A stretch of DNA of 64,000 bases from Methylobacterium radiodurans (lineage in GTDB: Bacteria > Pseudomonadota > Alphaproteobacteria > Rhizobiales > Beijerinckiaceae), in the NCBI RefSeq assembly GCF_003173735.1, contig NZ_CP029551.1, positions 4,293,001-4,357,000 on the forward strand. Reading direction: 5' to 3'. The notes under the pieces were generated by a model. That model had not been told where the DNA came from, searched no databases, and saw only the letters and a list, made by a program, of their open reading frames with translations. Position numbers and translations under genes: made by a program. Below are positions 20,338 through 28,983 of the stretch, piece after piece. Numbering within the stretch: position 1 is the first letter of the stretch; the number at the start of each line of letters is the position of its first letter.

Positions 20338-23133
20338 ATGTCCGAGACCGTCACGTCCCCGACCGTCGCCTTCCTCTCAGGGAGCGGGCAGATGGGCGCG
20401 CGCATGCGCGCCCACGACTGGTCGGCCTCGCCGCTCGGACTGCCGGAAACCTGGCCGCAGGCCCTGCGCTCGGTCGCGAGCCTGATGCTCGGTTCCCGGT
20501 TCCCCATGTTCGCCGCCTGGGGGCCGGACCTCGCCTTCGTCTACAACGACGCCTACGCGGAGATCCTGGGCGACAAGCACCCGGCCGCCCTCGGGCGCCG
20601 CTTCCGCGAGATCTGGCCCGAGATCTGGCCGGACATCGCACCGCTCATCGACAAGGCCTTGGCCGGCGAGGCGACCTGGGCCGAGAACCTGCCGTTCACG
20701 ATGAACCGGCACGGCTATGACGAGCGGACGTGGTTCACCTTCTCCTACTCGCCGATCCGTGACGATGACGGCGCGGTCGGCGGCATGTTCTGCTCCTGCA
20801 CCGAAACCACCGCCAGGGTGAGGGCCGAGGAGGCGCTGCGCGCCAGCGAGGCACGGGCCTCGGGCGTGCTGGAGGGCATGGGCGAGGGCTTCATGCTCCT
20901 CGACCGCGACTTTCGCATCCTGCAGATGAACGCTGAGGGCTTCCGGTTGGAGGAGAGGCCGCCGGAACAAGTGGTCGGACACTCGCACTGGGAGGTCTAC
21001 CCGGGCTCCGAGGCCATGCCCATTGGGCAGATGTACCTGCGCGCCATGCGCGAGCGTGTCTCGCTCACGCTGGAGCACCGCTACGTATGGCCGGACGGGC
21101 ATGCGGCTTGGCTGGAGGTCCGCGCCTACCCGCACCCGGAAGGCCTGGCGCTGTTCTACCGTGATGTGACCGAGAGGCGGGAGCGCGAGGACGCTCTGCG
21201 CGAGGCGGAGGCGCGATTTCAGACCATCGCCAACTCCATCGACCAGATGGTCTGGTCGACGAAGGCCGACGGCTACCACGACTACTACAACCAGCGCTGG
21301 TACGACTTCACCGGCGTACGGGCGAGCTCGACGGACGGCGCGGAGTGGGAGGGCATCGTCCATCCCGACGACAGGGAGCGGACCTGGGAGGTGTGGAGCG
21401 CATCCCTTGCGACGGGCGAGCCCTACCGGATCGAGTACCGGCTGCGCCATCATACTGGGCAGTACCGCTGGACGCTCGGCCGCGCCCTGCCGATGCGCGA
21501 CGCCGCCGGACGCATCACGCGCTGGTTCGGGACCTGCACCGACATCCAGGACATCGTCGAGGCGCGGGACGTGCTCACGCGCTCGCGCGAGGAGCTCGAA
21601 GGGCTGGTGGCTGAGCGCACGGCCGACCGTGACCGCATGTGGCGGCTCTCCACCGACGTCATGCTGGTCGCGCGCTACGACGCCGTCATCGAGGCGGTGA
21701 ACCCGGCCTGGACGACGCTGCTCGGCTGGGGCGAGCGCGACCTCGTCGGCGGCGCCTTCATGGACCTCGTCCATCCGGACGACGTCGCGCCGACGCTCGC
21801 CGAGGTCGGCAAGCTCTCGGAGGGCCTGACCACCCTGCGCTTCGAGAACCGCTACCGGCACAGGGACGGCGGCTACCGCTGGCTCTCGTGGACCGCCGTT
21901 CCGGCCGAGGATCTCATCCACGCGGTCGGCCGTGACGTCACGGCCGAGAAGGAGGCGGCGCAGGCGCTCGCTGAGACCGGGGAGGCGCTACGCCAGTCGC
22001 AGAAGATGGAAGCGGTGGGCCAGCTCACCGGCGGGCTCGCCCACGACTTCAACAACCTGCTCACCGGCATCTCGGGCTCGCTGGAGTTGCTGCAGACGCG
22101 CATGAGCCAGGGCCGCCTGACCGAGATCGACCGCTACATGACGGCGGCGCAAGGGGCGGCCAAGCGCGCGGCAGCGCTGACCCACCGGCTGCTCGCCTTC
22201 TCGCGCCGGCAGACGCTCGACCCGAAGCCGACCGACGTGAACGCCCTTGTCCACGGCATGGAGGAGCTGATCCGCCGGACCGTGGGGCCGTCCGTCCATA
22301 TCGAGGTGGTCGGTGCAGGCGGGCTTTGGCCGGCGCTGGTGGACCCAGGCCAGCTTGAGAACGCGCTGCTGAACCTGTGCATCAATGCCCGCGACGCCAT
22401 GCCGGACGGAGGCCGCATCACGGTCGAGACCGCCAACCGCTGGCTCGACCATCGCGCCGCCCGCGAGCGCGACCTGTCGCCGGGACAGTACCTGTCGCTC
22501 TGCGTCTCGGACACTGGCACGGGCATGACCCCCGACGTCATCGCCAAGGCATTCGATCCGTTCTTCACTACCAAGCCCATCGGCCAGGGTACCGGCCTTG
22601 GCCTCAGCATGATCTACGGCTTCGCAAAGCAGTCGGGCGGACAAGTGCGCATCTACTCGGAGGTCGGGCAGGGCACGACCGTGTGCCTGTACCTACCGCG
22701 CCACCACGGCGACGTCTCCGCCACCGAAAACCTTTCAGACCTCACCGACGCACCCCGGGCCGAGCCCGGAGAGACGGTGCTCGTCGTCGACGACGAGCCC
22801 TCCGTGCGCATGCTGGTGGCCGAGGTGCTGGAGGACCTGGGCTACGCGGCCATCGAGGCGGCGGACGGCCCCTCCGGGCTGCGGGTGCTGCAGTCGGACG
22901 CGCGCGTCGACCTGCTGATCACCGACGTCGGCCTGCCCGGCGGCATGAACGGGCGGCAGGTGGCGGACGCCGCCCGCGTGACCCGGCCCGGCCTGAAGGT
23001 GCTGTTCATCACCGGCTATGCCGAGAACGCGGCGGTCGGCAACGGCTACCTGGAGCCCGGCATGCAGGTGCTCACGAAGCCGTTCGTGATGGAGGTGCTT
23101 GCAACGCGTATCCGGGACATGATCGAGGCGTGA
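20338..23133 (+). CDS. PAS hybrid histidine kinase with receiver (931 aa)
   Basis: It opens MSETVTSPTVAFLSGSGQMG, then the shared PAS-like leader (MRAHDWSASPLGLPETWP). PAS domains near 165-280 (RASGVLEGMGEGFMLLDRDF), 290-405 (FQTIANSIDQMVWSTKADG) and 430-545 (RDRMWRLSTDVMLVARYD) follow. HisKA has H569 in GQLTGGLAHDFNNLL, then HATPase_c and a receiver with D863 in ITDVGLPGGMNG. No membrane helix is seen. From residue 430 to the end it parallels the 1328-residue kinase at 11902-15888 almost residue for residue, including NNLLTGISGSLELLQTRMSQ. It is probably a duplication. Its signal is unknown. Confidence 0.9.
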   Translation: MSETVTSPTVAFLSGSGQMGARMRAHDWSASPLGLPETWPQALRSVASLMLGSRFPMFAAWGPDLAFVYNDAYAEILGDKHPAALGRRFREIWPEIWPDIAPLIDKALAGEATWAENLPFTMNRHGYDERTWFTFSYSPIRDDDGAVGGMFCSCTETTARVRAEEALRASEARASGVLEGMGEGFMLLDRDFRILQMNAEGFRLEERPPEQVVGHSHWEVYPGSEAMPIGQMYLRAMRERVSLTLEHRYVWPDGHAAWLEVRAYPHPEGLALFYRDVTERREREDALREAEARFQTIANSIDQMVWSTKADGYHDYYNQRWYDFTGVRASSTDGAEWEGIVHPDDRERTWEVWSASLATGEPYRIEYRLRHHTGQYRWTLGRALPMRDAAGRITRWFGTCTDIQDIVEARDVLTRSREELEGLVAERTADRDRMWRLSTDVMLVARYDAVIEAVNPAWTTLLGWGERDLVGGAFMDLVHPDDVAPTLAEVGKLSEGLTTLRFENRYRHRDGGYRWLSWTAVPAEDLIHAVGRDVTAEKEAAQALAETGEALRQSQKMEAVGQLTGGLAHDFNNLLTGISGSLELLQTRMSQGRLTEIDRYMTAAQGAAKRAAALTHRLLAFSRRQTLDPKPTDVNALVHGMEELIRRTVGPSVHIEVVGAGGLWPALVDPGQLENALLNLCINARDAMPDGGRITVETANRWLDHRAARERDLSPGQYLSLCVSDTGTGMTPDVIAKAFDPFFTTKPIGQGTGLGLSMIYGFAKQSGGQVRIYSEVGQGTTVCLYLPRHHGDVSATENLSDLTDAPRAEPGETVLVVDDEPSVRMLVAEVLEDLGYAAIEAADGPSGLRVLQSDARVDLLITDVGLPGGMNGRQVADAARVTRPGLKVLFITGYAENAAVGNGYLEPGMQVLTKPFVMEVLATRIRDMIEA

Positions 23134-23670
23134 GGCAGGCTTGCCCGGGAGCGGCCATGCAGCGAGATCCCGGCCTCGGAGCAAGGTCTGCAGGCCTACC
23201 GGAACCAGCATGCATTCTTGCCGTGTCGGTGAATTGGATGCGTCCGGTCAGCTCGAACAGGCCACCCGGGTTACGGGCACGATGCTCAGGCAGAACCGGC
23301 TACCGGGGCAAGGCATCCATCGCGGCTCGGCGCATCCTATAGCCCTCGTAGACGTTCGGTCGGCTCCACGACCTGCTTCGCCTTGATGGTGCCGGGCTCG
23401 TTGGAAGCCGCGAGCCCCGGTGTTGATTGCGCCCCGTCGTCGAGCAGGTCCACGACGAGAAAGGCTTCCTCTCGTCCGAAATGGTATCGGTCTTCGCGTC
23501 GCCGGTGAGCCTTCGGTGACGGGAGCCCAGGTCGACCTCGCCGATGGTTGGCCAGACAGGCGCCCCATTGCGTTGAATCAATGCACGAGGTCTCGGAGAC
23601 CTCAATTTGGTCGCGGGATTTGGAATCCCGGGTCGCTTGGGCAACGCGGCCCGCTCTCCGAGGAGGCGGC
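23134..23670. other. Intergenic stretch before fnrN with a possible gene remnant
   Basis: On the minus strand two protein-like phrases lie in different frames: IGEVDLGSRHRRLTGDAKTD (about 23490-23550) and EEAFLVVDLLDDGAQSTPGL (about 23400-23470). They look like a decayed gene that I cannot identify. A partial FNR box lies at 23568-23581 and a GC-rich leader precedes fnrN. Confidence 0.3.
23568..23581 (+). promoter_or_regulatory. Half-conserved FNR box upstream of fnrN
   Basis: TTGCGTTGAATCAA keeps the right half-site ATCAA and the TTG of the left half. It ends 89 bp before the fnrN ATG. A site here would make fnrN self-regulated, as is known for rhizobial fnrN, but the left half deviates, so confidence is low. 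Confidence 0.4.
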
Positions 23671-24411
23671 ATGCTGGTCGATACGCGCTCGTGCGAAAGT
23701 TCCGCGCACGCCTGTAGCCACAAACGCTCGGAGGACGGATGCGCCGACTGCAAGGTCAGGCTGATCAGCGTCTGCTCCGTGCTGGCGCTGGCCGAGCTGG
23801 AGGAGCTTGAGCTCCTGAGCCAGCACCTGTCCTTCGAGAAGGGCCAAGCCCTGTTCGGTCAGGGCGAGGCGGCGAACTCGGTGTACAACGTCATCGAGGG
23901 CGCGTTGCGCCTGACGCGGCTGTTGCCCGACGGGCGGCGCCAGGTGATGGGTTTCGCGTTGCCGGGCGATTTCCTCGGCCTCGCGCTGCAGGAGCGCCAC
24001 TCGGTATCGGCCGAGGCGTTGGGGCCGGTGAAGACCTGCCGCTTCGGGCGCCACGATTTCGCCGCCGTGGTGGAGGCGAAGCCGCATCTCCTCAGAAGCC
24101 TGCACGAGCGGGCCGGCTACGAGCTGAACCTTGCCCAGGATCAGATGCTGCTGCTCGGGCGCCGCACGGCGGAGGAGAAGGTCGCCGCCTTCCTGCTGTC
24201 GCTGCGAGACCGGTTCGCGCGAACCGGCCGTTGCTCCGTCACTGTCGAGCTGCCGATGGGCCGTCAGGACGTGGCTGACTATCTCGGCCTGACCATCGAG
24301 ACGGTCAGCCGCATTCTGTCCCGCCTGGACCGCGCCCACACGATCCTGGTCGTGCCGGGCGGCGTGCGCCTGCTCGACCAGGACAGGCTCCGGCGTTTGG
24401 CGGCGAGTTGA
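23671..24411 (+). CDS. fnrN: FnrN/FnrL-type oxygen-sensing transcriptional regulator
   Basis: The 246-residue Crp/Fnr protein has four cysteines placed to hold an oxygen-labile 4Fe-4S cluster: C24-x2-C27-x7-C35 in the N-terminus and C123 in the sensor domain (PVKTCRF). That spacing is the FnrN/FnrL type. A cyclic-nucleotide-like beta barrel (FEKGQALFGQGE to RFGRHDF) and a dimerisation helix follow. The helix-turn-helix VADYLGLTIETVSRILSRL has the E-x2-SR recognition signature that reads TTGAT-N4-ATCAA. The start has AGGAGG 5 bp upstream. It is the obvious candidate to read the 13 boxes in this window. It converges on the cytochrome c gene with a 5-bp gap. Confidence 0.93.
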   Translation: MLVDTRSCESSAHACSHKRSEDGCADCKVRLISVCSVLALAELEELELLSQHLSFEKGQALFGQGEAANSVYNVIEGALRLTRLLPDGRRQVMGFALPGDFLGLALQERHSVSAEALGPVKTCRFGRHDFAAVVEAKPHLLRSLHERAGYELNLAQDQMLLLGRRTAEEKVAAFLLSLRDRFARTGRCSVTVELPMGRQDVADYLGLTIETVSRILSRLDRAHTILVVPGGVRLLDQDRLRRLAAS

Positions 24412-24416
24412 CGCCG

Positions 24417-24749
24417 CTAGCGCTCCAGCGACTTCAGGTAGGCGATGAACGCCTCGGCCTCGTCCGGGTCGAACCGGAACTCCGGCATCGTCGGATGGCC
24501 GGTGCGGATGCCCTCCGTCAAAGCCTCCGCCAGGTCGTCGACCGGGTAGCGCTCGTGGAGCGACCGGAAGGGCGGCGCCTGCGGCAGCGGGCTCGTACCC
24601 GTCCTGCCGATGGCGTGGCACCGGGCGCACTCCCGGCGCGCAAGTGCCCGTCCCCGTTCGACCTGCCTGTCCCAGGCGGCCGCAGGCTCGGCCTGGAGGC
24701 AGGGCAGGAGCGCCAGCGCTCCCGCCGCGACGGCACGTAACGCGCGCAT
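24417..24749 (-). CDS. Small periplasmic c-type cytochrome (110 aa)
   Basis: A signal peptide (MRALRAVAAGALALLPCLQA ...) precedes a single heme-binding motif C41-A-R-C44-H45. A likely axial methionine is in HPTMPEF (near residue 88), so this is a class I monoheme cytochrome c. The closing helix is EAEAFIAYLKSL. Its ATG (24747-24749) overlaps the TGA of the upstream UspA gene as TGATG, so translation is coupled and both share the FNR box at 25631. It may be a microaerobic electron carrier to the cbb3 oxidase or Nap; the partner is not shown by sequence. Confidence 0.88.
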   Translation of the reverse strand: MRALRAVAAGALALLPCLQAEPAAAWDRQVERGRALARRECARCHAIGRTGTSPLPQAPPFRSLHERYPVDDLAEALTEGIRTGHPTMPEFRFDPDEAEAFIAYLKSLER

Positions 24750-25561
24750 CAGTGGCACATCAGGCAGCAGAGGGGCGAGTCCCGCAGGATGTCGCGGGTC
24801 ACGCCGCCGAACAGCCATTCGCGCAGGCGCGAGTGACCGTAGCCGCCCATCACGATCAAGTCGGCGTCCTGGCGCTTGGCGAAACGCAGGATCTCGTCGG
24901 CGATGTTCCCGGGCGGTGCGTTCACCAGGTGGGTGGTGACGTGCGCGCCGTGGCGGGCCAGCAGGTCGGAGACCTCCTCCGCACCCTCGAAGCGCGCCTC
25001 GCTGCCGGCGGAGACGACATAGACCTGGTCGGCGCCCCGGACGAAGGGAAGGGCCGCGCTCACCGCGCGGCGCGCCTCCGGCCCGTCCTTCCACGCCACG
25101 ACGATACGGGCGGCCCGGAGGCTGTCGAGGCCGGGCGGCACGACCAGGACGGGACGGCCGGCCTCCATCAGCACCAGCCCCGGATCGGCCGCCATCTCGT
25201 CCCCGCCCTCGCGACGCGTCTCGCGTCCGACCACGACGAGGTCGGCACCGCGCGCCTGCCGGACAAGAAACTCCTCGGCCCCGGCCTCGGCCTGGCGCCA
25301 ACCGGTGCGGATGTCTCCGACGATGCTTTCCTCGAAGATGTCCTTGGCCCGCGCCAGGTCCCCGACCAGCCTGGCGCGTTCCTGGTCGTAGGACGCCTGC
25401 GCCGCCACGAGGTCGGGGGCGGGACCCGGACCGGGGAGCTTGCGTGCGGCGATCCCCGTCAGCGCGGCCTCGAACCGCGTGGCGAGGTCCGCGGCGACGC
25501 GGGCACGGCCGGCGGCAGCCGCGCCCGCGTCTAGGGAAACCATGATGCTGGCGATGGACAT
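24749..25561 (-). CDS. Tandem universal stress protein (UspA family)
   Basis: 270 residues with two Usp-like halves. The second half ends with the nucleotide-binding signature GGYGHSRLREWLFGGVTRDI, the G-x2-G-x9-G(S/T) type that binds ATP. The first half keeps VVVGRETRREGG but a degenerate site. Such proteins protect cells in energy or oxygen limitation. Its start at 25559-25561 lies 69 bp from an FNR box, and its stop overlaps the start of the cytochrome c gene, making a two-gene operon. Confidence 0.9.
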   Translation of the reverse strand: MSIASIMVSLDAGAAAAGRARVAADLATRFEAALTGIAARKLPGPGPAPDLVAAQASYDQERARLVGDLARAKDIFEESIVGDIRTGWRQAEAGAEEFLVRQARGADLVVVGRETRREGGDEMAADPGLVLMEAGRPVLVVPPGLDSLRAARIVVAWKDGPEARRAVSAALPFVRGADQVYVVSAGSEARFEGAEEVSDLLARHGAHVTTHLVNAPPGNIADEILRFAKRQDADLIVMGGYGHSRLREWLFGGVTRDILRDSPLCCLMCH

Positions 25562-25630
25562 GGACGCCTCCTTCAGTGCGCGGTCGCGGATGTTTCGGAC
25601 GGACCTTCCTCGACCGGTGCCGTCCCGGCC

Positions 25631-25644
25631 TTGATCCAGCTCAA
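25631..25644 (-). promoter_or_regulatory. FNR/FixK box for the usp-cytochrome c operon
   Basis: TTGATCCAGCTCAA matches TTGAT-N4-NTCAA with one change. It lies 69 bp before the usp ATG and reads leftwards. Confidence 0.8.
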
Positions 25645-25678
25645 GAACCGCTACCGGGCGCCCTGGCCCGGCGCGAGC

Positions 25679-25987
25679 TCAAGCGAAGCAGCCCGCCTGC
25701 AGTGCTTCGAGAGGGTCGGGGTCCGACGTTCCGGCGCCGAACGTACGGGTTCCCACCCGCGCGGCCGCCGGCGCGTGACCCATGCCCGTCCCGGGAATGC
25801 CGTTCGTCGAGCTAGGGGGACCGGGCCGATTCGGGATCCGGGCGTGCCGGACGCCCATGGCACCGCGCCGGCGGTCGAACCCGCTTGCCAGGGCCGTCGG
25901 CAGGGCGAACCAGACCGTTCCCCAGAGCATGAGCCACTCCTCCGGGCCCGGCATCGTGATCGGTCGAACGTCTTCCGTGTGCATCAT
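25679..25987 (-). CDS. Small hypothetical membrane-associated protein (102 aa)
   Basis: The ATG at 25985-25987 is preceded on the minus strand by AGGAG with 8-nt spacing. The product starts MMHTEDVRPITMPGPEEW and has one hydrophobic segment (LMLWGTVWFALPTALASGF), then a basic, proline-rich tail. No family is recognised. The C-terminal third is low-complexity and may be read-through of a shorter protein. It lies between the usp promoter and the YdcH-like gene and reads in the same direction. Confidence 0.4.
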   Translation of the reverse strand: MMHTEDVRPITMPGPEEWLMLWGTVWFALPTALASGFDRRRGAMGVRHARIPNRPGPPSSTNGIPGTGMGHAPAAARVGTRTFGAGTSDPDPLEALQAGCFA

Positions 25988-26107
25988 GGGCGTTGCTCCT
26001 CGGACCTGCGGGCAAGGCGTCCCCAGGGGCAAGGGGACCTCGGCCGGCCCGGGCCGGTCGAGGCGGACATGCCTCCCGCACGAGCCCGCCGCACCATGTC
26101 CCCTGCC

Positions 26108-26350
26108 TCAGGCGGCCGCGGCGAGCGCGCGCGCGATCTCGTCCTTGAGGTGCAACCGCTCCAGCCGGGAGGCCCGTTCGGTTTCCTCGGAGACGGGCTC
26201 GATGCGCTCCTCCATGCGATGCAGGGCACGGTTCACGACATGGTAACGCTCCACCAGGGCGCCGAACCGGCCGTCGGCGTACCTCAGCGCCCGGATGCGG
26301 CCGGCCTGGCCCGGAAACTCCTCGGCGAGGTCATGGGGGACATGGGACAT
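26108..26350 (-). CDS. YdcH/DUF465-family small coiled-coil protein (80 aa)
   Basis: The product (MSHVPHDLAEEFPGQAGRIR, then ADGRFGALVERYHVVNRALHRMEERIEPVSEE and RLHLKDEIARAL) matches the two-helix DUF465 layout: a 'LK.sD.hF..L...Y...N..I.R.E' block, a short turn and a closing LKDEI helix. Function is unknown for the family. A ribosome site GAGGAGA is close before the ATG. An FNR box at 26459-26472 lies 108 bp upstream, suggesting induction at low oxygen. Confidence 0.85.
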   Translation of the reverse strand: MSHVPHDLAEEFPGQAGRIRALRYADGRFGALVERYHVVNRALHRMEERIEPVSEETERASRLERLHLKDEIARALAAAA

Positions 26351-26458
26351 GCGAAGTCTCCTCTCGGGAGGCCGGGCCGCTCGGAACCCCGCGAAGGGTC
26401 GCTGGGGCGGCTTCCTGCCCCGCGTTGGGCAGATTGGACCGGACGGACCGCGCCATCC

Positions 26459-26472
26459 TTGATCCAGCGCAA
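26459..26472 (-). promoter_or_regulatory. FNR/FixK box upstream of the YdcH-like gene
   Basis: TTGATCCAGCGCAA has an intact left half-site and a CGCAA right half. It lies 108 bp before the ATG at 26350. The rest of the 26351-26717 gap shows nothing else I can support. Confidence 0.7.
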
Positions 26473-26717
26473 CGACGCGGCCGAGGAAGGCGTCGTCCCG
26501 TCGGCTGACCCGGGGGCGTGAACCCCGGCCTCCGGGCAGGCCCAGCCCGCCCCTCCCCGTGCGCCCCCAGGGCCCGTCACGGTTCGGCGCATTCCGCCGA
26601 TGGCGAGGCCGGAACGGTGCACCGGGCCGGCCCTCCGCACGCGCGGACGGCGTCCCGGGTCGGGTCGGGTCCGGCCGGATGAAGGATCAGGGGCGGCTCC
26701 CTTGAGGAGGCCGGCCG

Positions 26718-27710
26718 TCATGTGCAGGCGACCGCCACCGCTCCCGACGCGGCCTCGCCCGGATTCGGGATGCGGGCGCTCGCCGGTTCGAGCAGAGCCG
26801 CGACATGGGCCTCGACCGACCGAGCCAGACCGACGAGGTCGTAGCCTCCCTCCAACAGCGAAACGAGGCGGCCGCCGCACACGTCGTCGGCGACCGCCAT
26901 GACCTGCTCGGTCGCCCAACGGAAATCCGCTTCCGTGAGTATGAGGTCGGCCAAGGGGTCGCGCCAATGCGCGTCGAACCCGGCCGAGATCAGGATCAGG
27001 TCCGGACGGAAGGCCCTGATCCGAGGCAGCACGGACGTGCTCAGGCCCGCTCGGAACGGCGCGCCGTCGGCACCCGCGGGGAGCGGCACGTTCACGACGG
27101 TATTGTGCGCGCCGCGCTCGGACGCCGCGCCGGTCTCCGGATACCAGGGCCACTGGTGGAGCGAGCAGAAGAGGACGTCCGGATCGCCCGAGAAGATCTC
27201 CTGGGTCCCGTCGCCGTGATGCGCGTCCCAGTCCAGGATCGCGACGCGCCCGGCACCATGGGCCGCACTGGCCTGGCGGGCCGCGACCGCGACGTTGTTG
27301 AAGAAGCAGAAGCCGGCCGCCCGCGCCCGGCCGGCATGGTGACCGGGCGGGCGCATGGCCGAGAAGGCGTTGCGGACCTGCCCGGTCATCACCTCGTCGA
27401 CGGCTTGGACGGCGGCACCGGCGCTGCGCAAGGCCGCCTCCAGGGTGCCGGGGGAGACGTGCGTGTCGTCGTCCATCCCCGGGAGGACGCCCCGGCGCAA
27501 CCCTGCGATCACGGCCTCGACATAAGCCGCGTCATGGGCCCGGAGGAGCGCGGCCTCGGCGACCAGGGGGGCGTGCTCGCGCACGAGGCCGGCGAAGCGT
27601 TCCTGCTCCAGGCAGCGCTCGATCACCCGGACCCGGTCGGGCCGCTCGGGATGCCAGGGCGGCGCGAGGTGAGCGAGGGCCGCCGTGTGCGTGAGGTACA
27701 GGGTCGTCAT
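26718..27710 (-). CDS. Histone-deacetylase/AcuC-family zinc amidohydrolase
   Basis: The 330-residue product has the arginase-deacetylase fold motifs. These are HPERPDR near the N-terminus, RPPGHHA (catalytic histidine pair), ILDWDAHHGDGTQE (Zn-binding Asp and His plus active-site His), and AGFDAHWRDPL (second Zn Asp); LLEGGYD closes the list. Bacterial members remove acetyl or longer acyl groups from lysine side chains or polyamines; the substrate here is not determinable. Start 27710 has GGGGAGG upstream and matches the family start; the longer open frame is low-complexity. The FNR box at 27928 lies 217 bp away and more likely serves pdxH. Confidence 0.92.
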   Translation of the reverse strand: MTTLYLTHTAALAHLAPPWHPERPDRVRVIERCLEQERFAGLVREHAPLVAEAALLRAHDAAYVEAVIAGLRRGVLPGMDDDTHVSPGTLEAALRSAGAAVQAVDEVMTGQVRNAFSAMRPPGHHAGRARAAGFCFFNNVAVAARQASAAHGAGRVAILDWDAHHGDGTQEIFSGDPDVLFCSLHQWPWYPETGAASERGAHNTVVNVPLPAGADGAPFRAGLSTSVLPRIRAFRPDLILISAGFDAHWRDPLADLILTEADFRWATEQVMAVADDVCGGRLVSLLEGGYDLVGLARSVEAHVAALLEPASARIPNPGEAASGAVAVACT

Positions 27711-27927
27711 ACATCGCCTCCCCGTCGTGCTTCGAGATCGTTCTTGTCGTCCGCGGTACCCCGTGTCCCGATCGGATCGTGACGGTCCGGCGCTCCGGGG
27801 GCATCCCATGCGCCGCTCCGCGCCGCCTCGAAGTCCGTGCCGCCGGCGACTTCCTGAGCGCACGAAGCGCGCTTGCCCGGGTTTCCGAATCCCTTTCCGA
27901 GCGAACCGGCGGCAGCTCGATCCGTCG

Positions 27928-27941
27928 TTGACCTGGATCAA
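27928..27941 (+). promoter_or_regulatory. FNR/FixK box upstream of pdxH
   Basis: TTGACCTGGATCAA keeps the right half perfectly and has C for T at left position 5. It lies 82 bp before the pdxH ATG and between divergent genes. The identical 14-mer occurs before ccmE at 39421. Confidence 0.8.
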
Positions 27942-28023
27942 GGCCGTGGGTCGCCGGACCATCCATCCGCCTGGCAGGTTGTCGGTGGGGCTCCCCGCGG
28001 GCGCACGCGTTCAGGAGGCGATC

Positions 28024-28680
28024 ATGGCGGGGACCTTCGGCGACAAGGTCGAAGACGACCTTTCCGGCACGCGGGATCAGGCCGCTGCGGGCGATGTCCC
28101 GGCCACCGGAAGCCCCTGGGCCTTGTTCGAGGCGTGGATGGCGGAGGCGAGGCGCGCCGAGCCGAGCGACCCGCACGCGATGGCCCTCGCCACGACGGGT
28201 GCGGACGGTTTGCCGGACGTACGGATCATGCTTCTCAAGTCCTACGACGCGCGCGGCTTGGTGTTCTTCACCAACGGCCGCTCCGCCAAGGGCGTGGAAC
28301 TGGCAGAGAATCCCCGAGCCGCCGTCGTCTTCCACTGGAAGAGCCTACGCCGCCAGGTCCGCGCCCGGGGCACGGTCGTGCCGGTCACTCCGGAGGAGGC
28401 AGACACCTACTTCGCGTGCCGTCCGCGCGAGAGCCGCATCGGCGCGCTCGCCAGCCGTCAGTCGCATACGCTCGCCGATCGTGAGACCCTGCTGCGTGAC
28501 GTCGATTCCCTGGCGCGGCGCTTCGAGGGGAAGCCGGTGCCCCGGCCCGAGCACTGGCTGGGTTTCCGGATCGCACCGGTCTCCCTGGAGTTCTGGCAGG
28601 AGCGGGCCTACCGCCTCCACGACCGGGTGCGCTTCGAGGAGGCTGCAGGCGGCTGGGCCGCGATGCGGCTTTATCCTTGA
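28024..28680 (+). CDS. pdxH: Pyridoxamine 5'-phosphate oxidase
   Basis: The 218-residue FMN enzyme oxidises pyridoxine or pyridoxamine phosphate to PLP using O2. Evidence: PHAMALATTGADGLPDVRIMLLKSYD (start of the split barrel), VFFTNGRSAKGVELAENP (FMN site), AVVFHWKSLRRQVRARG, SHTLADRETL and the C-terminal signature EFWQERAYRLHDR. The length is normal. An FNR box 82 bp upstream implies induction when oxygen falls. PLP is the cofactor of HemA, also box-controlled here, which gives a plausible logic. It is followed 7 bp later by a small gene in the same direction. Confidence 0.93.
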   Translation: MAGTFGDKVEDDLSGTRDQAAAGDVPATGSPWALFEAWMAEARRAEPSDPHAMALATTGADGLPDVRIMLLKSYDARGLVFFTNGRSAKGVELAENPRAAVVFHWKSLRRQVRARGTVVPVTPEEADTYFACRPRESRIGALASRQSHTLADRETLLRDVDSLARRFEGKPVPRPEHWLGFRIAPVSLEFWQERAYRLHDRVRFEEAAGGWAAMRLYP

Positions 28681-28687
28681 GGAGACC

Positions 28688-28966
28688 ATGGCCGATCCGC
28701 GCTTCGCCTCGCCGAGTTGGCCGCTCCGACCCGGGGCCGGTTCCCGCGCTCCGCGGGAGCTGGACGATCTCCTCGCCCATGCCCGTACCCACGACGCGGT
28801 GGCGGAGTGCCTTGCAGACAAGGCGTTCCGGCTCGATCCTTCCGGCTCGTCGCCGGTCTTGCGGCCCTTGCGCCGAATGGTGCGCGACCATCGGATCAGG
28901 GCGCTGCTGCTGCGGGGGCGGGCCGCCTGCATCCGAAGCGACGATCCGCCGGGGACGCCGAGTTGA
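28688..28966 (+). CDS. Small hypothetical protein downstream of pdxH (92 aa)
   Basis: A GAGGAG site 4 bp before the ATG, and a start only 7 bp after the pdxH stop, argue for a real co-transcribed gene. The product (MADPRFASPSWPLRPGAGSR, then LDDLLAHARTHDAVAECLAD) is helical and basic with no recognised domain. It converges on the FixK-type gene with a 17-bp gap. Confidence 0.6.
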   Translation: MADPRFASPSWPLRPGAGSRAPRELDDLLAHARTHDAVAECLADKAFRLDPSGSSPVLRPLRRMVRDHRIRALLLRGRAACIRSDDPPGTPS

Positions 28967-28983
28967 GGGCGCTGCCTTGTCGT

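Noticed and set aside
23300..23753. Minus-strand frames upstream of fnrN as a real gene
   Set aside because: Protein-like phrases lie in different frames with no start or ribosome site; at best a remnant.
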